Shown one piece after another: positions 17,859 to 27,135 of a stretch of DNA of 64,000 nucleotides. The notes below the pieces were generated by a model, which was not told the origin of the DNA, searched no databases, and saw only the letters and a list, made by a program, of their open reading frames with translations. This DNA is from Calditrichia bacterium. GTDB lineage: Bacteria > Calditrichota > Calditrichia > Calditrichales > J004. Position numbers and translations under genes: made by a program. Location: NCBI GenBank assembly GCA_020635035.1, contig JACKAO010000003.1, positions 62,001 through 126,000 on the forward strand, in the 5' to 3' direction. The first letter of the stretch is position 1. Each line of letters opens with the position of its first letter.

Positions 17859-18761
17859 ATGACAAGAGCTATTATTTTACTCATCTTATGTTCACTTTAC
17901 TTATTGAACGGGCAGACTTTTATTGAATCCGGGCGTTTTGGTGGTAGGGGTAGCGAAAATGGCAAATTCAATACTCCGCTGGCCTTAGATATATCTGTTG
18001 ATAATGTTGTATATGTTGTTGATACCGGAAACAATCGAATCCAGTTATTTGACAGGCGTGGTAATTTTATTAGGACAATTGGTGGTTTTGGTTTTGAGAA
18101 AGAACAATTTGATGCACCCCGTGATATCTGGATTAATTCTCTGGTAAACATTTATGTTTCAGATTATAATAATCAACGTGTTCAGCGATATGATCGTAAC
18201 ATGAATTTTATAAATTTGCTTACCAGTAACGAAGGTCAGATTAGTGATTTTCAGTTTGCAGAGATAGCAAGCTGTGCTGTTAACTCGCAGAATGACCTTT
18301 TCGTTGTTGATCATGGTGACTATAAAATCATTAAATTTAAAAGGGATGGGTCTGCTGAGCGTGTTTTTGGACGATTTGATTCTGGCGATGGGGAATTAGA
18401 ACTTCCTGAACAAATTGCACTCTGGGGATCTGATAAACTAATTGTCTCTGATCCGGGACAAAGCGGTATTGTAATGTTTGATCAGTTTGGAAATTATATT
18501 CTGAAAATTACAGATGATAATTTTATCCAGCCACGCGGATTAGATGTCGATAATAATAAAAATATTTATCTGGCAGATCCCCAGTCTGGGAAAGTGTTTT
18601 TTATTTCCAATGATTTGACAGCAGTCTCAGAAATTAATTTTTCTTCAAACTTTAAAACGCCAAGGGATATAGCGGTTATAGTAGTGAACGATCAGAAAAT
18701 GCTCTATGTATTAGACGGAGATGAAATTATTATCGGAACCTTATCCGGATGTGGTGATTAA
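17859..18761 (+). CDS. Secreted NHL-repeat beta-propeller protein
   Basis: A 300-residue protein with a signal peptide (MTRAIILLILCSLYLLNGQ). About six NHL-type blades follow, for example FNTPLALDISVDNVVYVVDTGNNRIQLFDRRG and FDAPRDIWINSLVNIYVSDYNNQRVQRYD. NHL propellers are binding scaffolds and lack a catalytic motif here. It is likely periplasmic or on the surface. There is no sorting domain. It precedes the 1174-residue barrel candidate by 52 bases on the same strand and may share its transcript. Its ligand is unknown. Confidence 0.88.
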   Translation: MTRAIILLILCSLYLLNGQTFIESGRFGGRGSENGKFNTPLALDISVDNVVYVVDTGNNRIQLFDRRGNFIRTIGGFGFEKEQFDAPRDIWINSLVNIYVSDYNNQRVQRYDRNMNFINLLTSNEGQISDFQFAEIASCAVNSQNDLFVVDHGDYKIIKFKRDGSAERVFGRFDSGDGELELPEQIALWGSDKLIVSDPGQSGIVMFDQFGNYILKITDDNFIQPRGLDVDNNKNIYLADPQSGKVFFISNDLTAVSEINFSSNFKTPRDIAVIVVNDQKMLYVLDGDEIIIGTLSGCGD

Positions 18762-18813
18762 TGCTTGAAGATGCCCTCTTTAAAACTAAATTCTGAGCAG
18801 AGTTTATATCCAG

Positions 18814-21800
18814 ATGCCTGTTAAACGACTGTTTATCACTTTCAACTTTTTCATTTTGCTCTTAGTTAGCCCGCTTGCTGCACAGATATATTCAGGAAAC
18901 TGGCATGTCGATTCAATTATTGTAGTTGAAAAAGCAGGTTATGAATTTAATTTTCCTTCCCGGCATCGTCCTAAAAAGCCAACTCTCGTAATAAAAAAAA
19001 ACAAATTACCAATGCAGGAACTTCGTGATTATGACTTTAAGTCCGAAAGGACAATTGTTTTTTTTCCGCCGCCCACGATTAGTGACACTCTCGAAATAAG
19101 CTATCAGCGGGAACCCTTTAATCTGAAATCGAATTATGCGTTGTTTCGAAAAGATTCATTAAGTACTGCTATTTCCGATTCGATCAGCGGTGATTCTGTT
19201 AAAATCAAAGTTGTACCGGTTTCCCTGGAAAATCCTTTTGCCGATTTTGGCAGCGGGTTGCAAAAAAGCGGCAGTATTATGCGTGGTGTAAGTATTGGAA
19301 GCAATCGTGATCTTACATTGAATTCAGGGCTAAATCTGGAACTGAGTGGTCAGTTAACAGAAAATGTAGAAATAGTTGCAGCACTTACAGATGAAACAAC
19401 TCCAATTCAGCCAGAAGGAAATACACAATCGCTGGAAGAAGTCGATCGGGTTTTTGTACAGTTTAAAAGCCCTTATATTGAAGGAACCGTCGGCGACTTA
19501 AATCTTGAGTATAAAAACACACAATTTGCAGATCTGACCAGGAAACTGCAGGGAATCAGTCTTCTTGGGAATTATGCTGATCAATACGCCGGGGCCACTA
19601 TTGCAACAACTCGTGGCTTTTTTAACCGGATGGTTTTTATAGGTCAGGAAGGTAACCAGGGGCCTTACCAGTTAAACGGAAAAGACGGTGAAAGGGAAAT
19701 TATTGTTCTTGCAGGAACTGAACGTGTCTGGATTAACGGCCAAAAAATGCTTCGCGGTGAAAGCAATGATTATGTAATAGAATATGCCAATGGGCAGATC
19801 ACGTTTACGAACAATCGTTTGATTACAAGTGAATCCCGTATTGAAATCGACTATGAATATTTCCCTGCCTTTCAAAAATATAACCGTAATGCGATAAGCG
19901 GCATAAGTGGCGGAAAAATCTTTAATAGTAAGCTGGATTACCGCATTAGTTTTTTCCAGGAAGCTGACAATATCGATCAGGCACTTGGTGATGAAGAGAA
20001 TCTGACAGATACAGAGAAAAAAATTCTAAAGCAAGCCGGTGATAATATCCTGAAATCTTCAGTGCCAGGGGAGAATTTTGTAGGGGCTGGTAAAGGCAAT
20101 TATACAAAAACTGATACTATCTATATCGATTCAACCTACACGATTTTTAAGTATGCCGGAACGGGGAAGGGGGATTATTTTGTAAGTTTCACATATCTTG
20201 GTTCCGGACGCGGTGCATATACTCGTGACCGCATTGGCCAATATCGCTGGATTGGTCCGAACCGTGGAGATTATTCTGCAATTAAATTGATTCCTTTGCC
20301 GCAAAAACACCAGTTACTGGATTTTAGTCTGCAGTACAATCCAACACAAAAGACCAAAATATCAACTGAATATGCGTTAAGTAATCTTGATCGAAATACG
20401 CTATCAGGCATCCAAAACAGTGACAATAAAGGCAGTGCTTTTTTTATGGACGCCCGCACGGATGATTGGCAGCCAAAAATTATGGGAAACAACATCGGCA
20501 GTTTTGATTTTAATATTAATACACGACATATAGCTAAAAATTTTCAGGCAGTGGACAGGGTTAATCAGCCGGATTACCAGCGTTACTGGAATGTTTTGCA
20601 AAATGATTCGGTGTCAAATGAAGAATCAAGTGTTCAATTTAATAGTGTTTACAAACCGGTTTCTGACCTTTCGTTTGGGATTAATCTGGGGTCGCTGCAA
20701 AAAGACAAACTGGACTCCCGGCGCTGGGGCGGGAGAATGAAATTTGACAGAAAAAATATTTTCGTAAGTGAGCTGGAATATGAGTCAATTCAAAGCGAAT
20801 TAGCGCAGGATGATATCAAAAATAACTGGAACCGACTGAATGGCAAGATACATAAAGATATCTGGAAAATTCAACCGCAATTGATGTATCAATATGAGAA
20901 CCGTCAAAATAAAACCCCCATATATTTGAGCGGCTTCAGGTTTGATGACTATGGTTTAAGACTTGGGTTGATTAACTGGGACTATTTCAGCGGTTATGCA
21001 CAGGCTAACAAAAGATATGACAAGGTTTATGATGTTCAGGGCGACAGCAGGCTTGTACCGCAGTCTGAAACCAATACACAACTTTTTAGAATTGAATTGC
21101 AAAACGTCAATGAAACATCTGCCAGCCTAGAAATTGTGCATCGAAACAAAGACTATACAAAACGATTTGAAAATATAAAAATTGACACGCTTAAACTTCT
21201 ATTTGCGGATGCTTCTGTTCAGGATACAGTCTGGCAGGATCGCGAAACTAATCTTGCTGAATTGCGGATTTCCCATTCGCGCTGGAAGAAAGCAGTGAGT
21301 GCCAATCTCCAGTACCGTATTTCTACAGAGCAGACAGCTCTGCGCGAAAAAGTGTATGTGGAGGTTGAACAGGGTCGCGGCAACTTACGATTTGATGAAG
21401 ATTTACAGGAATATGTTCCGGATCCTGATGGGAATTATGTCCTTTTTATATTGCCATCAGGACAGTTTGAACCTGTAACTAAACTTGAATCGGCATTAAG
21501 GGTTAATTATGATCCTTCCCGTATTTGGCGAAAAGCTTCATCAAAATGGCAGAGTTTTCTTTCTAATCTGAGTGGCAGCAGTTATTTCCGCGTGGAGGAA
21601 GAGACTAAAGAAAGCGATTTGATGTCCGTTTACCTGCTTAATTTAAGTAAGTTCCAGAAAGACCTTACGCTTCGTGGCAGCCTGGTTTATGATCAGGATG
21701 TATATATCATGAAAAGCAATCGTGATCTGAATTTCAGGTTGCAGTACCGTTACCGCGATGATTTGTTTAACCAGTTCCTTGATCCCGGCGAAAATGAAGA

Positions 21801-22338
21801 CCGATTAACAATAGAACGCGGATTCAGGACAGACTGGCGTTTGTCTTCGCAAATAAAAACACAAAGTGAGATAAGTCAGAAGTTAACAAAGCGGGATAGT
21901 AAAGCGAATTCATCCAGGAACCGCAATATTGACGGATTGTATCTTGCTGAAAAGATTTTCTATAAACCATTTAGTGAATGGGAATTTCGTCTTAACCTTG
22001 ATTACGGCAAAGAAAATAACACGGCACAAACCTACCCATTGGATTTATGGTTTGCTGTTGGAAAAACCGAAGCCAATTATATCCTGCCCGGGAAGGGCCG
22101 GGTTACAGCAGATTTTGAATACCAGACGGTTAATGTTGTATCTAATCCGCTTCGTTTAACAGTGCCGTTTGAAATGGCGCGTGGCAAAAAAGAGGGCGTC
22201 AGCAAAAAATGGCAATTGCGTGCCGAATATACTGTTTCTCAAAATATATTATTTACTCTGCTGTATACCGGTCGTGATGATGCTGGTTTTACTGATATTA
22301 TCCACACAGGCCAAGCCGAAGTCCGGGCATTCTTTTAA
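18814..22338 (+). CDS. Large outer-membrane beta-barrel candidate, unknown function
   Basis: An 1174-residue exported protein with a signal peptide ending near PLAAQ (residue 24). After a beta-rich N-terminal domain, residues from about 155 carry the segment GSIMRGVSIGSNRDLTLNSG, then LNLELSGQLTENVEIVAALT. This is a motif recurrent in large outer-membrane proteins of FCB bacteria and loosely reminiscent of SprA-type translocon repeats. The remaining 900 residues alternate aromatic and polar residues in strand-like blocks (YRISFFQEADN, LRGSLVYDQDVYI, FNLRLQYRY-like) and the protein ends in LFTLLYTGRD...VRAFF, like a barrel C terminus. I do not recognise a functional family with certainty. Its 3' end abuts the convergent sorting-domain gene with no spacer. 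Placement next to a PorV-like gene suggests a link to secretion or surface assembly. Confidence 0.7.
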   Translation: MPVKRLFITFNFFILLLVSPLAAQIYSGNWHVDSIIVVEKAGYEFNFPSRHRPKKPTLVIKKNKLPMQELRDYDFKSERTIVFFPPPTISDTLEISYQREPFNLKSNYALFRKDSLSTAISDSISGDSVKIKVVPVSLENPFADFGSGLQKSGSIMRGVSIGSNRDLTLNSGLNLELSGQLTENVEIVAALTDETTPIQPEGNTQSLEEVDRVFVQFKSPYIEGTVGDLNLEYKNTQFADLTRKLQGISLLGNYADQYAGATIATTRGFFNRMVFIGQEGNQGPYQLNGKDGEREIIVLAGTERVWINGQKMLRGESNDYVIEYANGQITFTNNRLITSESRIEIDYEYFPAFQKYNRNAISGISGGKIFNSKLDYRISFFQEADNIDQALGDEENLTDTEKKILKQAGDNILKSSVPGENFVGAGKGNYTKTDTIYIDSTYTIFKYAGTGKGDYFVSFTYLGSGRGAYTRDRIGQYRWIGPNRGDYSAIKLIPLPQKHQLLDFSLQYNPTQKTKISTEYALSNLDRNTLSGIQNSDNKGSAFFMDARTDDWQPKIMGNNIGSFDFNINTRHIAKNFQAVDRVNQPDYQRYWNVLQNDSVSNEESSVQFNSVYKPVSDLSFGINLGSLQKDKLDSRRWGGRMKFDRKNIFVSELEYESIQSELAQDDIKNNWNRLNGKIHKDIWKIQPQLMYQYENRQNKTPIYLSGFRFDDYGLRLGLINWDYFSGYAQANKRYDKVYDVQGDSRLVPQSETNTQLFRIELQNVNETSASLEIVHRNKDYTKRFENIKIDTLKLLFADASVQDTVWQDRETNLAELRISHSRWKKAVSANLQYRISTEQTALREKVYVEVEQGRGNLRFDEDLQEYVPDPDGNYVLFILPSGQFEPVTKLESALRVNYDPSRIWRKASSKWQSFLSNLSGSSYFRVEEETKESDLMSVYLLNLSKFQKDLTLRGSLVYDQDVYIMKSNRDLNFRLQYRYRDDLFNQFLDPGENEDRLTIERGFRTDWRLSSQIKTQSEISQKLTKRDSKANSSRNRNIDGLYLAEKIFYKPFSEWEFRLNLDYGKENNTAQTYPLDLWFAVGKTEANYILPGKGRVTADFEYQTVNVVSNPLRLTVPFEMARGKKEGVSKKWQLRAEYTVSQNILFTLLYTGRDDAGFTDIIHTGQAEVRAFF

Positions 22339-23214
22339 TTAACGTACTACTACAAGTTTACCCGAAATTGTTTTATTTTTTGATTTAATCCTGTATAAAT
22401 ACAATCCCGATCCAACCTTTTTTCCTGAATCATTCACTACTAACCATGTGTAAGTTCCTGAAAGATCCGCTTCTTTAAACACAGGTTCTCCCAAAAAGTT
22501 ATAAATGACCAGTGTCGATTGTTCGGGAAGATTGTCGAAAATAATGCCTGTATTGCCGTGAACATCTTCACGGTAGGGAATAGGGTAGGCATTAATTTTT
22601 ATCCCGGGATCAGGTGGAATATCGCTGCTGTCTGAGTAAAAATTCAGGTTTACAACATCAAAAAATGAGTCCGGATCGGTTACAGTAAATTTCAGGATAT
22701 CCGAAGTTGTCCAGGAAGCAGGAGCTGTAACACTAACAGAGTTATCCGATTGATTAAAATTTACATTAAGTACAGATCCTGCTAAAACTTCCCAATGTAA
22801 GGAAGCATCATTATCATCTGGATCATTTACAAAATTATCCAGGTCAAAGCTGAATGTTTGTCCGGCACTGATTACTTTATTCTGGATACTGCTGAAATCA
22901 ATTTTGGGAATGGCAGCACTGACCTGATCCGAAAAACTGCTTTGATTTCCAGTCAAATCCTGTGCTTTAAGCCTGTAATAATACAAGACACCTTTCTCTA
23001 TGTTTTTGTCTGTATACACAGTATCAGGATGATTAAGTGTAGCTGCAAGGGTTGTTGGATTGGCGGTTTCTCCCCTGTATAAAAGATATTTATCCATATC
23101 GGATTCATTATTCATGTTCCAGATTACACGCCATTGTTTAGTTTGTGCTGATAACTGAACAGAAAGGATTACAAAAAACACGAATGCTAAAATTGGTTTA
23201 TTCCTGATCAACAT
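22339..23214 (-). CDS. Secreted protein with FN3-like and cadherin-like modules and C-terminal sorting domain
   Basis: A 291-residue protein with a signal peptide (to about residue 23, QLSAQ). Residues about 27-105 look like a fibronectin-III module (YLLYRGETANPTTLAATL, GVLYYYRLKAQDLTGNQS). Residues about 108-190 resemble a dystroglycan/cadherin-type module (AGQTFSFDLDNFVNDPDDND). The last 85 residues are a type-A-like sorting domain: INAYPIPYREDVHGNTGIIF, TLVIYNFLGEPVF and SGLYLYRIKSKNKTISGKLVVVR. This predicts export and surface anchoring by a type IX-like system. Its start overlaps the end of the PorV-like gene by 17 bases, so they form an operon. Confidence 0.83.
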   Translation of the reverse strand: MLIRNKPILAFVFFVILSVQLSAQTKQWRVIWNMNNESDMDKYLLYRGETANPTTLAATLNHPDTVYTDKNIEKGVLYYYRLKAQDLTGNQSSFSDQVSAAIPKIDFSSIQNKVISAGQTFSFDLDNFVNDPDDNDASLHWEVLAGSVLNVNFNQSDNSVSVTAPASWTTSDILKFTVTDPDSFFDVVNLNFYSDSSDIPPDPGIKINAYPIPYREDVHGNTGIIFDNLPEQSTLVIYNFLGEPVFKEADLSGTYTWLVVNDSGKKVGSGLYLYRIKSKNKTISGKLVVVR

Positions 23215-24445
23215 AAATACTTACCTCTTTTGACAATGGACTTTCTTTTTCACCAACAACGGCAGAGACAGAAAAAGAATATTTTTTTCCTGATTTTGGA
23301 TTGTAAAAAACAATATAGTTTTCTTTAACGGGCTCGCTATTGAGCTTTACCCATTTATTATCAGGGTCACGGCCGTAAACATTATATAAAGCATCTTCCT
23401 GCTTTTTCCATCTAAGTTCTAATTTGTTGTCATACAATAGAAATGTTATATCCCTGGGAGATTCCAAGGACTTTTCTGGCTGTGTCGGTTTTTCCGGAAC
23501 AATTGGTGATCGGCGGGTTACATAGGAGCGAACCGGCTTGTTAAATTCAAACTTAAAACCAAAACGATGTGTGGAACCAAGATCTGAAGGTACTGAAAAT
23601 GCATAGGTCAGATGAAATTGATCTGTCACACTAAACCCTGCCCCGAAGGAAGGTGTAAATGTGTTTTCTGAACGAAATTGGTTGCCAACCATTAATGTAA
23701 ATTTATCATCGTACCGGTATCGGGCTCCAAAACAGAAATATCCTTCTGTATCCTGCGATTTAACAAAATCAGCAGATAATAAAAAGGATGAGAAAGGTAA
23801 CATGTAGGCAAGGCCCGCTCTGTAGGTAAAAGGCAGGTTTTGTGCGGCGTCAATATACTTAACTTTTCCGCCAATATTTTGAACAGAAGCACCGAATGTA
23901 AGGCCATGAATTAAGGTGTAAATATAAATTCCGGCATCAAATGCAAATCCGTTTGTTCTTACTTCTGCCAGATTATCACTAAAAAACTTTGCCCCGATAC
24001 CCAAAAAAAAACTCGGGTGGATTTTATATGCAAATCCACTATGAATTATAGTACTCGATACAGTAATCTCATGAGTGGAATTTCCAAATTCATCTTTTCC
24101 CTGTATGGCAGGAAGCCACATGTGTGAAAGCGATATGGCTGCTTTAAGCCGGAAATTAAATTCATAAGCAAATACAATATTGTCAAACCGTATATCTTCA
24201 AACCATTCGGTATGATTAAGAGACAAAGATGATGAAGAAAATTTTATTAGTCCTGAAGGGTTGTAAAACAAGGCATTTTCATCATCTGCCACGGCTGTGA
24301 ATGCTTCACCCATAGCCGTTGTGTAGGCGGAAACCGGCGTGCGCAAAAAAAGAATACCTGATGTTCCTGAAGAACTATAAGAGTTTTGACTATATAAAAT
24401 CAATGGAGTTAAAAATATCAGGACTAAAAGGTTACAGTTTTTCAT
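23198..24445 (-). CDS. PorV/PorQ-like outer-membrane protein with C-terminal FN3-like domain
   Basis: A 415-residue outer-membrane protein. After the signal peptide comes the PorV/PorQ (UPF0164) signature: FLRTPVSAYTTAMGEAFTAVADDENALFYNPSGLIK, in which a conserved lipid-barrel N terminus precedes FadL-like strands. PorV is the shuttle that carries type IX cargo to the attachment complex. Residues about 310-415 add a fibronectin-III-like domain (SPRDITFLLYDNKLELRWKK, GKKYSFSVSAVV), which standard PorV lacks. The gene overlaps the following sorting-domain gene by 17 bases, fitting a dedicated carrier-cargo pair. Other T9SS core genes are not in the window. Confidence 0.8.
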   Translation of the reverse strand: MKNCNLLVLIFLTPLILYSQNSYSSSGTSGILFLRTPVSAYTTAMGEAFTAVADDENALFYNPSGLIKFSSSSLSLNHTEWFEDIRFDNIVFAYEFNFRLKAAISLSHMWLPAIQGKDEFGNSTHEITVSSTIIHSGFAYKIHPSFFLGIGAKFFSDNLAEVRTNGFAFDAGIYIYTLIHGLTFGASVQNIGGKVKYIDAAQNLPFTYRAGLAYMLPFSSFLLSADFVKSQDTEGYFCFGARYRYDDKFTLMVGNQFRSENTFTPSFGAGFSVTDQFHLTYAFSVPSDLGSTHRFGFKFEFNKPVRSYVTRRSPIVPEKPTQPEKSLESPRDITFLLYDNKLELRWKKQEDALYNVYGRDPDNKWVKLNSEPVKENYIVFYNPKSGKKYSFSVSAVVGEKESPLSKEVSIYVDQE

Positions 24446-24600
24446 ATTTGGATGATCGGCTTATCAGGGAAAAATTACGATTTTTGAATATATTTTGTTT
24501 GATGATTTTTGTATGAAACATATTTTGCCAACGCAAAAAAGAATGATTTTATTTTGGATTGTAAAATATATATTTATCTTGTTATAAATTAAAGAAAAAT

Positions 24601-24606
24601 AGGAGG
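24601..24606 (+). promoter_or_regulatory. Shine-Dalgarno AGGAGG that decides the start of the aldehyde dehydrogenase
   Basis: AGGAGG abuts an ATG at 24607, too close to use, while a second in-frame ATG at 24613 lies six bases away. The second is therefore the likely start. Strong sites like this argue against Bacteroidia. Confidence 0.8.
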
Positions 24607-24612
24607 ATGAAT

Positions 24613-25980
24613 ATGACGCTAGAATCAATTAATCCTGCAAATGGAAGATTATTAAAATCATATCACGAAATGTCAGACAATGAGATAGCAAATATTATCC
24701 AAAAAAGTAATGATGCATGGCTTGAATGGAAAAAAACAACTTTTGATCAAAGATCCCTTTTGATGAAAAAATCTGCAGAAATTTTACGGGCACGTTCCAC
24801 AGAATTTGCAGAACTAATGACGGCAGAAATGGGAAAAACGCTGAAAGAAGGTAAAGCTGAAGCAGAAAAGTGCGCCTGGGTTTGCGATTATTATGCTGAT
24901 AATGCTGAAACTTTTTTAAAAGAAGAAATAATCGAAACCGATGCATCTAAAAGTTTTGTAACCTTTCAGCCGCTGGGTGTAATTCTGGCTGTAATGCCCT
25001 GGAACTTCCCCTTTTGGCAGGTATTTCGTTTTGCCGCACCGGCTTTAATGGCAGGAAATTGTGGTGTTTTAAAACATGCATCAAACGTAACGGGATGTGC
25101 GCTTGCAATTGAGGATATTTTTAAACAGGCCGGATTTCCTGAGAATGCATTTCGCTCGTTTGTTGCCGGGAGTAAAAAAGTACAGGCAATTATCGAAAAT
25201 CCGCTAATAAAAGCGGTAACTCTTACAGGAAGTACTCCCGCGGGTAAAGCAGTTGCTGCTGCTGCCGGAAATGTGCTAAAAAAAACTGTACTGGAGCTGG
25301 GTGGAAGCGATGCCTATGTTATCCTTGATGATGCCAATCTCGAAATGGCGGCAGAAAGCTGCGTGAATAGTCGTTTAATAAACGCCGGACAAAGTTGTAT
25401 TGCAGCGAAGCGTTTTATTGTAACAGAAGCGGTTGCCGATAACTTTGAAAGGCTTTATGTTGAAAAAATGCAGAAGAAAATCATGGGAGATCCTTCAGAA
25501 AACAAAACAGATATCGGACCGCAGGCTCGTACTGATCTCAGGGATGAATTGCATGAGCAGGTGAAAAAGAGTATCAAGATGGGAGCTAAATGTGTGTTAG
25601 GCGGAATTATTCCTGAAGGAAGCGGGGCATTCTACCCCCCCACCGTTTTAACCAACGTCAGTAAAGGTATGCCTGCATTTGATGAAGAATTATTTGGGCC
25701 GGTAGCCGCAATCATCAAAGTTAAAAATGAAGATGACGCTATTGCAGTGGCGAATGATTCGGTTTTTGGATTAGGAACAGCTGTTTTTAGCGAAGATGTA
25801 AAAAAAGCAGAACAGATAGCTGCGAAAAAGCTGGATGCTGGCTGTTGTTTTGTGAATGCCTTTGTTAAATCCGATCCGCGTTTACCCTTTGGCGGAATAA
25901 AGCAGAGCGGTTACGGACGGGAACTGGCTCATTACGGAATAAAGGAATTTGTCAATATTAAGACCGTTTATGTAAAATAA
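24613..25980 (+). CDS. NAD(P)-dependent aldehyde dehydrogenase, succinate-semialdehyde dehydrogenase-like
   Basis: A 455-residue ALDH that oxidises an aldehyde to an acid. The oxyanion Asn131 lies in MPWNFPFWQ, the cofactor motif is GSTPAGKAV (206-214), the general base is Glu228 in LELGGSDAYV, and the catalytic nucleophile is Cys262 in NAGQSCIAAKRF. The short form and overall pattern resemble YneI/Sad-type succinate-semialdehyde dehydrogenases. LKHAS (Lys154-His-Ala-Ser) in place of the usual KPSE/KHAS cofactor site allows NAD or NADP. Cytoplasmic. Together with the CoA-transferase at 4-5 kb it might serve 4-hydroxybutyrate/succinate metabolism, but they are 19 kb apart, so this is only a suggestion. 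Confidence 0.9.
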   Translation: MTLESINPANGRLLKSYHEMSDNEIANIIQKSNDAWLEWKKTTFDQRSLLMKKSAEILRARSTEFAELMTAEMGKTLKEGKAEAEKCAWVCDYYADNAETFLKEEIIETDASKSFVTFQPLGVILAVMPWNFPFWQVFRFAAPALMAGNCGVLKHASNVTGCALAIEDIFKQAGFPENAFRSFVAGSKKVQAIIENPLIKAVTLTGSTPAGKAVAAAAGNVLKKTVLELGGSDAYVILDDANLEMAAESCVNSRLINAGQSCIAAKRFIVTEAVADNFERLYVEKMQKKIMGDPSENKTDIGPQARTDLRDELHEQVKKSIKMGAKCVLGGIIPEGSGAFYPPTVLTNVSKGMPAFDEELFGPVAAIIKVKNEDDAIAVANDSVFGLGTAVFSEDVKKAEQIAAKKLDAGCCFVNAFVKSDPRLPFGGIKQSGYGRELAHYGIKEFVNIKTVYVK

Positions 25981-26325
25981 CGCATTCAATCCACGCCAAA
26001 CACTGTTTGGTTGAAGGGGGTTAAAACAACATTTGGCGCGATTGAAGCGTTGAGCCCGTTGTGTCTGCTTTACGCAGGAAACTTTTATTTCTCTGTTTTT
26101 TCAAATAACGACCGTGGGTTGACCAGACCCACGGCCGTTTTTGCAACCCAGAATTTTCTGGATTTCAAATCTGAGTTGTCAATTATTACCTTGTAATTCA
26201 AAAAAGGTGCCAAAGTAAATTTATTTTGTTTTTATACATGTTTTTAGGGATTCACAAATACTCTGAAATGTAAAAAGTGGAAAAATCGCGAAAATAATTC
26301 GCAGCAAAGTGCACTGTTTTCGCTT
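25981..26325. other. Non-coding region after the aldehyde dehydrogenase
   Basis: About 345 bases with no convincing gene. It contains the palindrome CCAAAC-act-GTTTGG (25996-26010) and a strong terminator (annotated separately). An open stretch at 26011-26196 runs through the terminator and looks spurious. The 130 bases between the ALDH stop and the terminator are long for a plain 3' untranslated region and could hold a small RNA. Confidence 0.55.
26112..26142 (+). terminator. Rho-independent terminator
   Basis: CCGTGGGT and ACCCACGG form a perfect eight-base stem with a seven-base loop, followed after four bases by five T. It lies 131 bases after the aldehyde dehydrogenase stop. Confidence 0.85.
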
Positions 26326-27135
26326 TTAGAAGCTTAAAGAAAAGTTTAATCCAATACTTTTTTTGGTCGGATCTGCCTGTGGGCTGATTAAAACTGCAGG
26401 TTGTCCGGAGTTTATATCGCGGAAAAAATAATCATACTGACTGTACAGCCAGATAACAGCAAAGGCTGATAATAAATAATTCCGGTAATGATAGGCATCA
26501 TTATAGTCATTATATCGTTTGCTTATTTTTGATTGATCTGTTTCGTTCAGGTAGTCCTTTTCAAGGCTCTCTGTGCTAAAAGCATAATAGATTCCCGGGG
26601 CTAATGTAGCAATTCCGGCTAGATTTAATAAACGGGCTTTGGCATTTTCATCTATCTGGTAGTGTCCCCAACCGGGCCAGATAATTGAACGCAGCATTCC
26701 TGCTTTGTATTTACTGAATCTTTCCTGAAGAATACTTACTTCAGCTTCTTTTTCTGCAGTGTCTTCCGTTGTAATATTTTTACTTATATAATCGAGTTTT
26801 ATGTTATTAAAAAAGGCAATTATTTTTGGAGAATTATCACGTGAACTCAGCTCAAAATCAGCATTTATGTCAAGGATTTTAACAAAGGAATTTCTTGCAT
26901 TTTCTTGCTTATCTATAGAATAATAGGATGCACCCTGCATCCGGTAAATTTCAACTAACATTTGCTCAGGCAGGCTGTCGCTTTCTGCAATGATTCTGGA
27001 TGAAAGATCGATTACCTGTTCATACTCAAAGGCCTTGTACAGCCTTTCCAGCTGATCAATCTGGTCATCCCTTGACTGGCAATAGCCTGAAGAGAAAGCG
27101 AAAAGAATTAAAAATATTGCTGGAATAGTCTTCAT
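26326..27135 (-). CDS. DUF5683-like exported membrane protein
   Basis: A 269-residue protein with a signal peptide (to about residue 19). A helical TPR-like N-terminal part follows (LERLYKAFEYEQVIDLSSRII, QGASYYSIDKQENARNSFVKIL). The membrane segment begins AGMLRSIIWPGWGHYQIDENAKARLLNLAGIA, the WPGWGQ-type hallmark of DUF5683 proteins common in FCB bacteria, and has two to three hydrophobic helices. It ends GLNFSLSF with a terminal aromatic as in envelope proteins. The ATG overlaps the stop of the kelch gene (TGATG), so it is translationally coupled to it. Function is unknown; it may be an envelope partner of the kelch protein. Confidence 0.75.
   Translation of the reverse strand: MKTIPAIFLILFAFSSGYCQSRDDQIDQLERLYKAFEYEQVIDLSSRIIAESDSLPEQMLVEIYRMQGASYYSIDKQENARNSFVKILDINADFELSSRDNSPKIIAFFNNIKLDYISKNITTEDTAEKEAEVSILQERFSKYKAGMLRSIIWPGWGHYQIDENAKARLLNLAGIATLAPGIYYAFSTESLEKDYLNETDQSKISKRYNDYNDAYHYRNYLLSAFAVIWLYSQYDYFFRDINSGQPAVLISPQADPTKKSIGLNFSLSF

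Noticed and set aside
26011..26196. 61-residue frame after the aldehyde dehydrogenase
   Set aside because: It runs straight through a perfect terminator stem and its translation resembles nothing.
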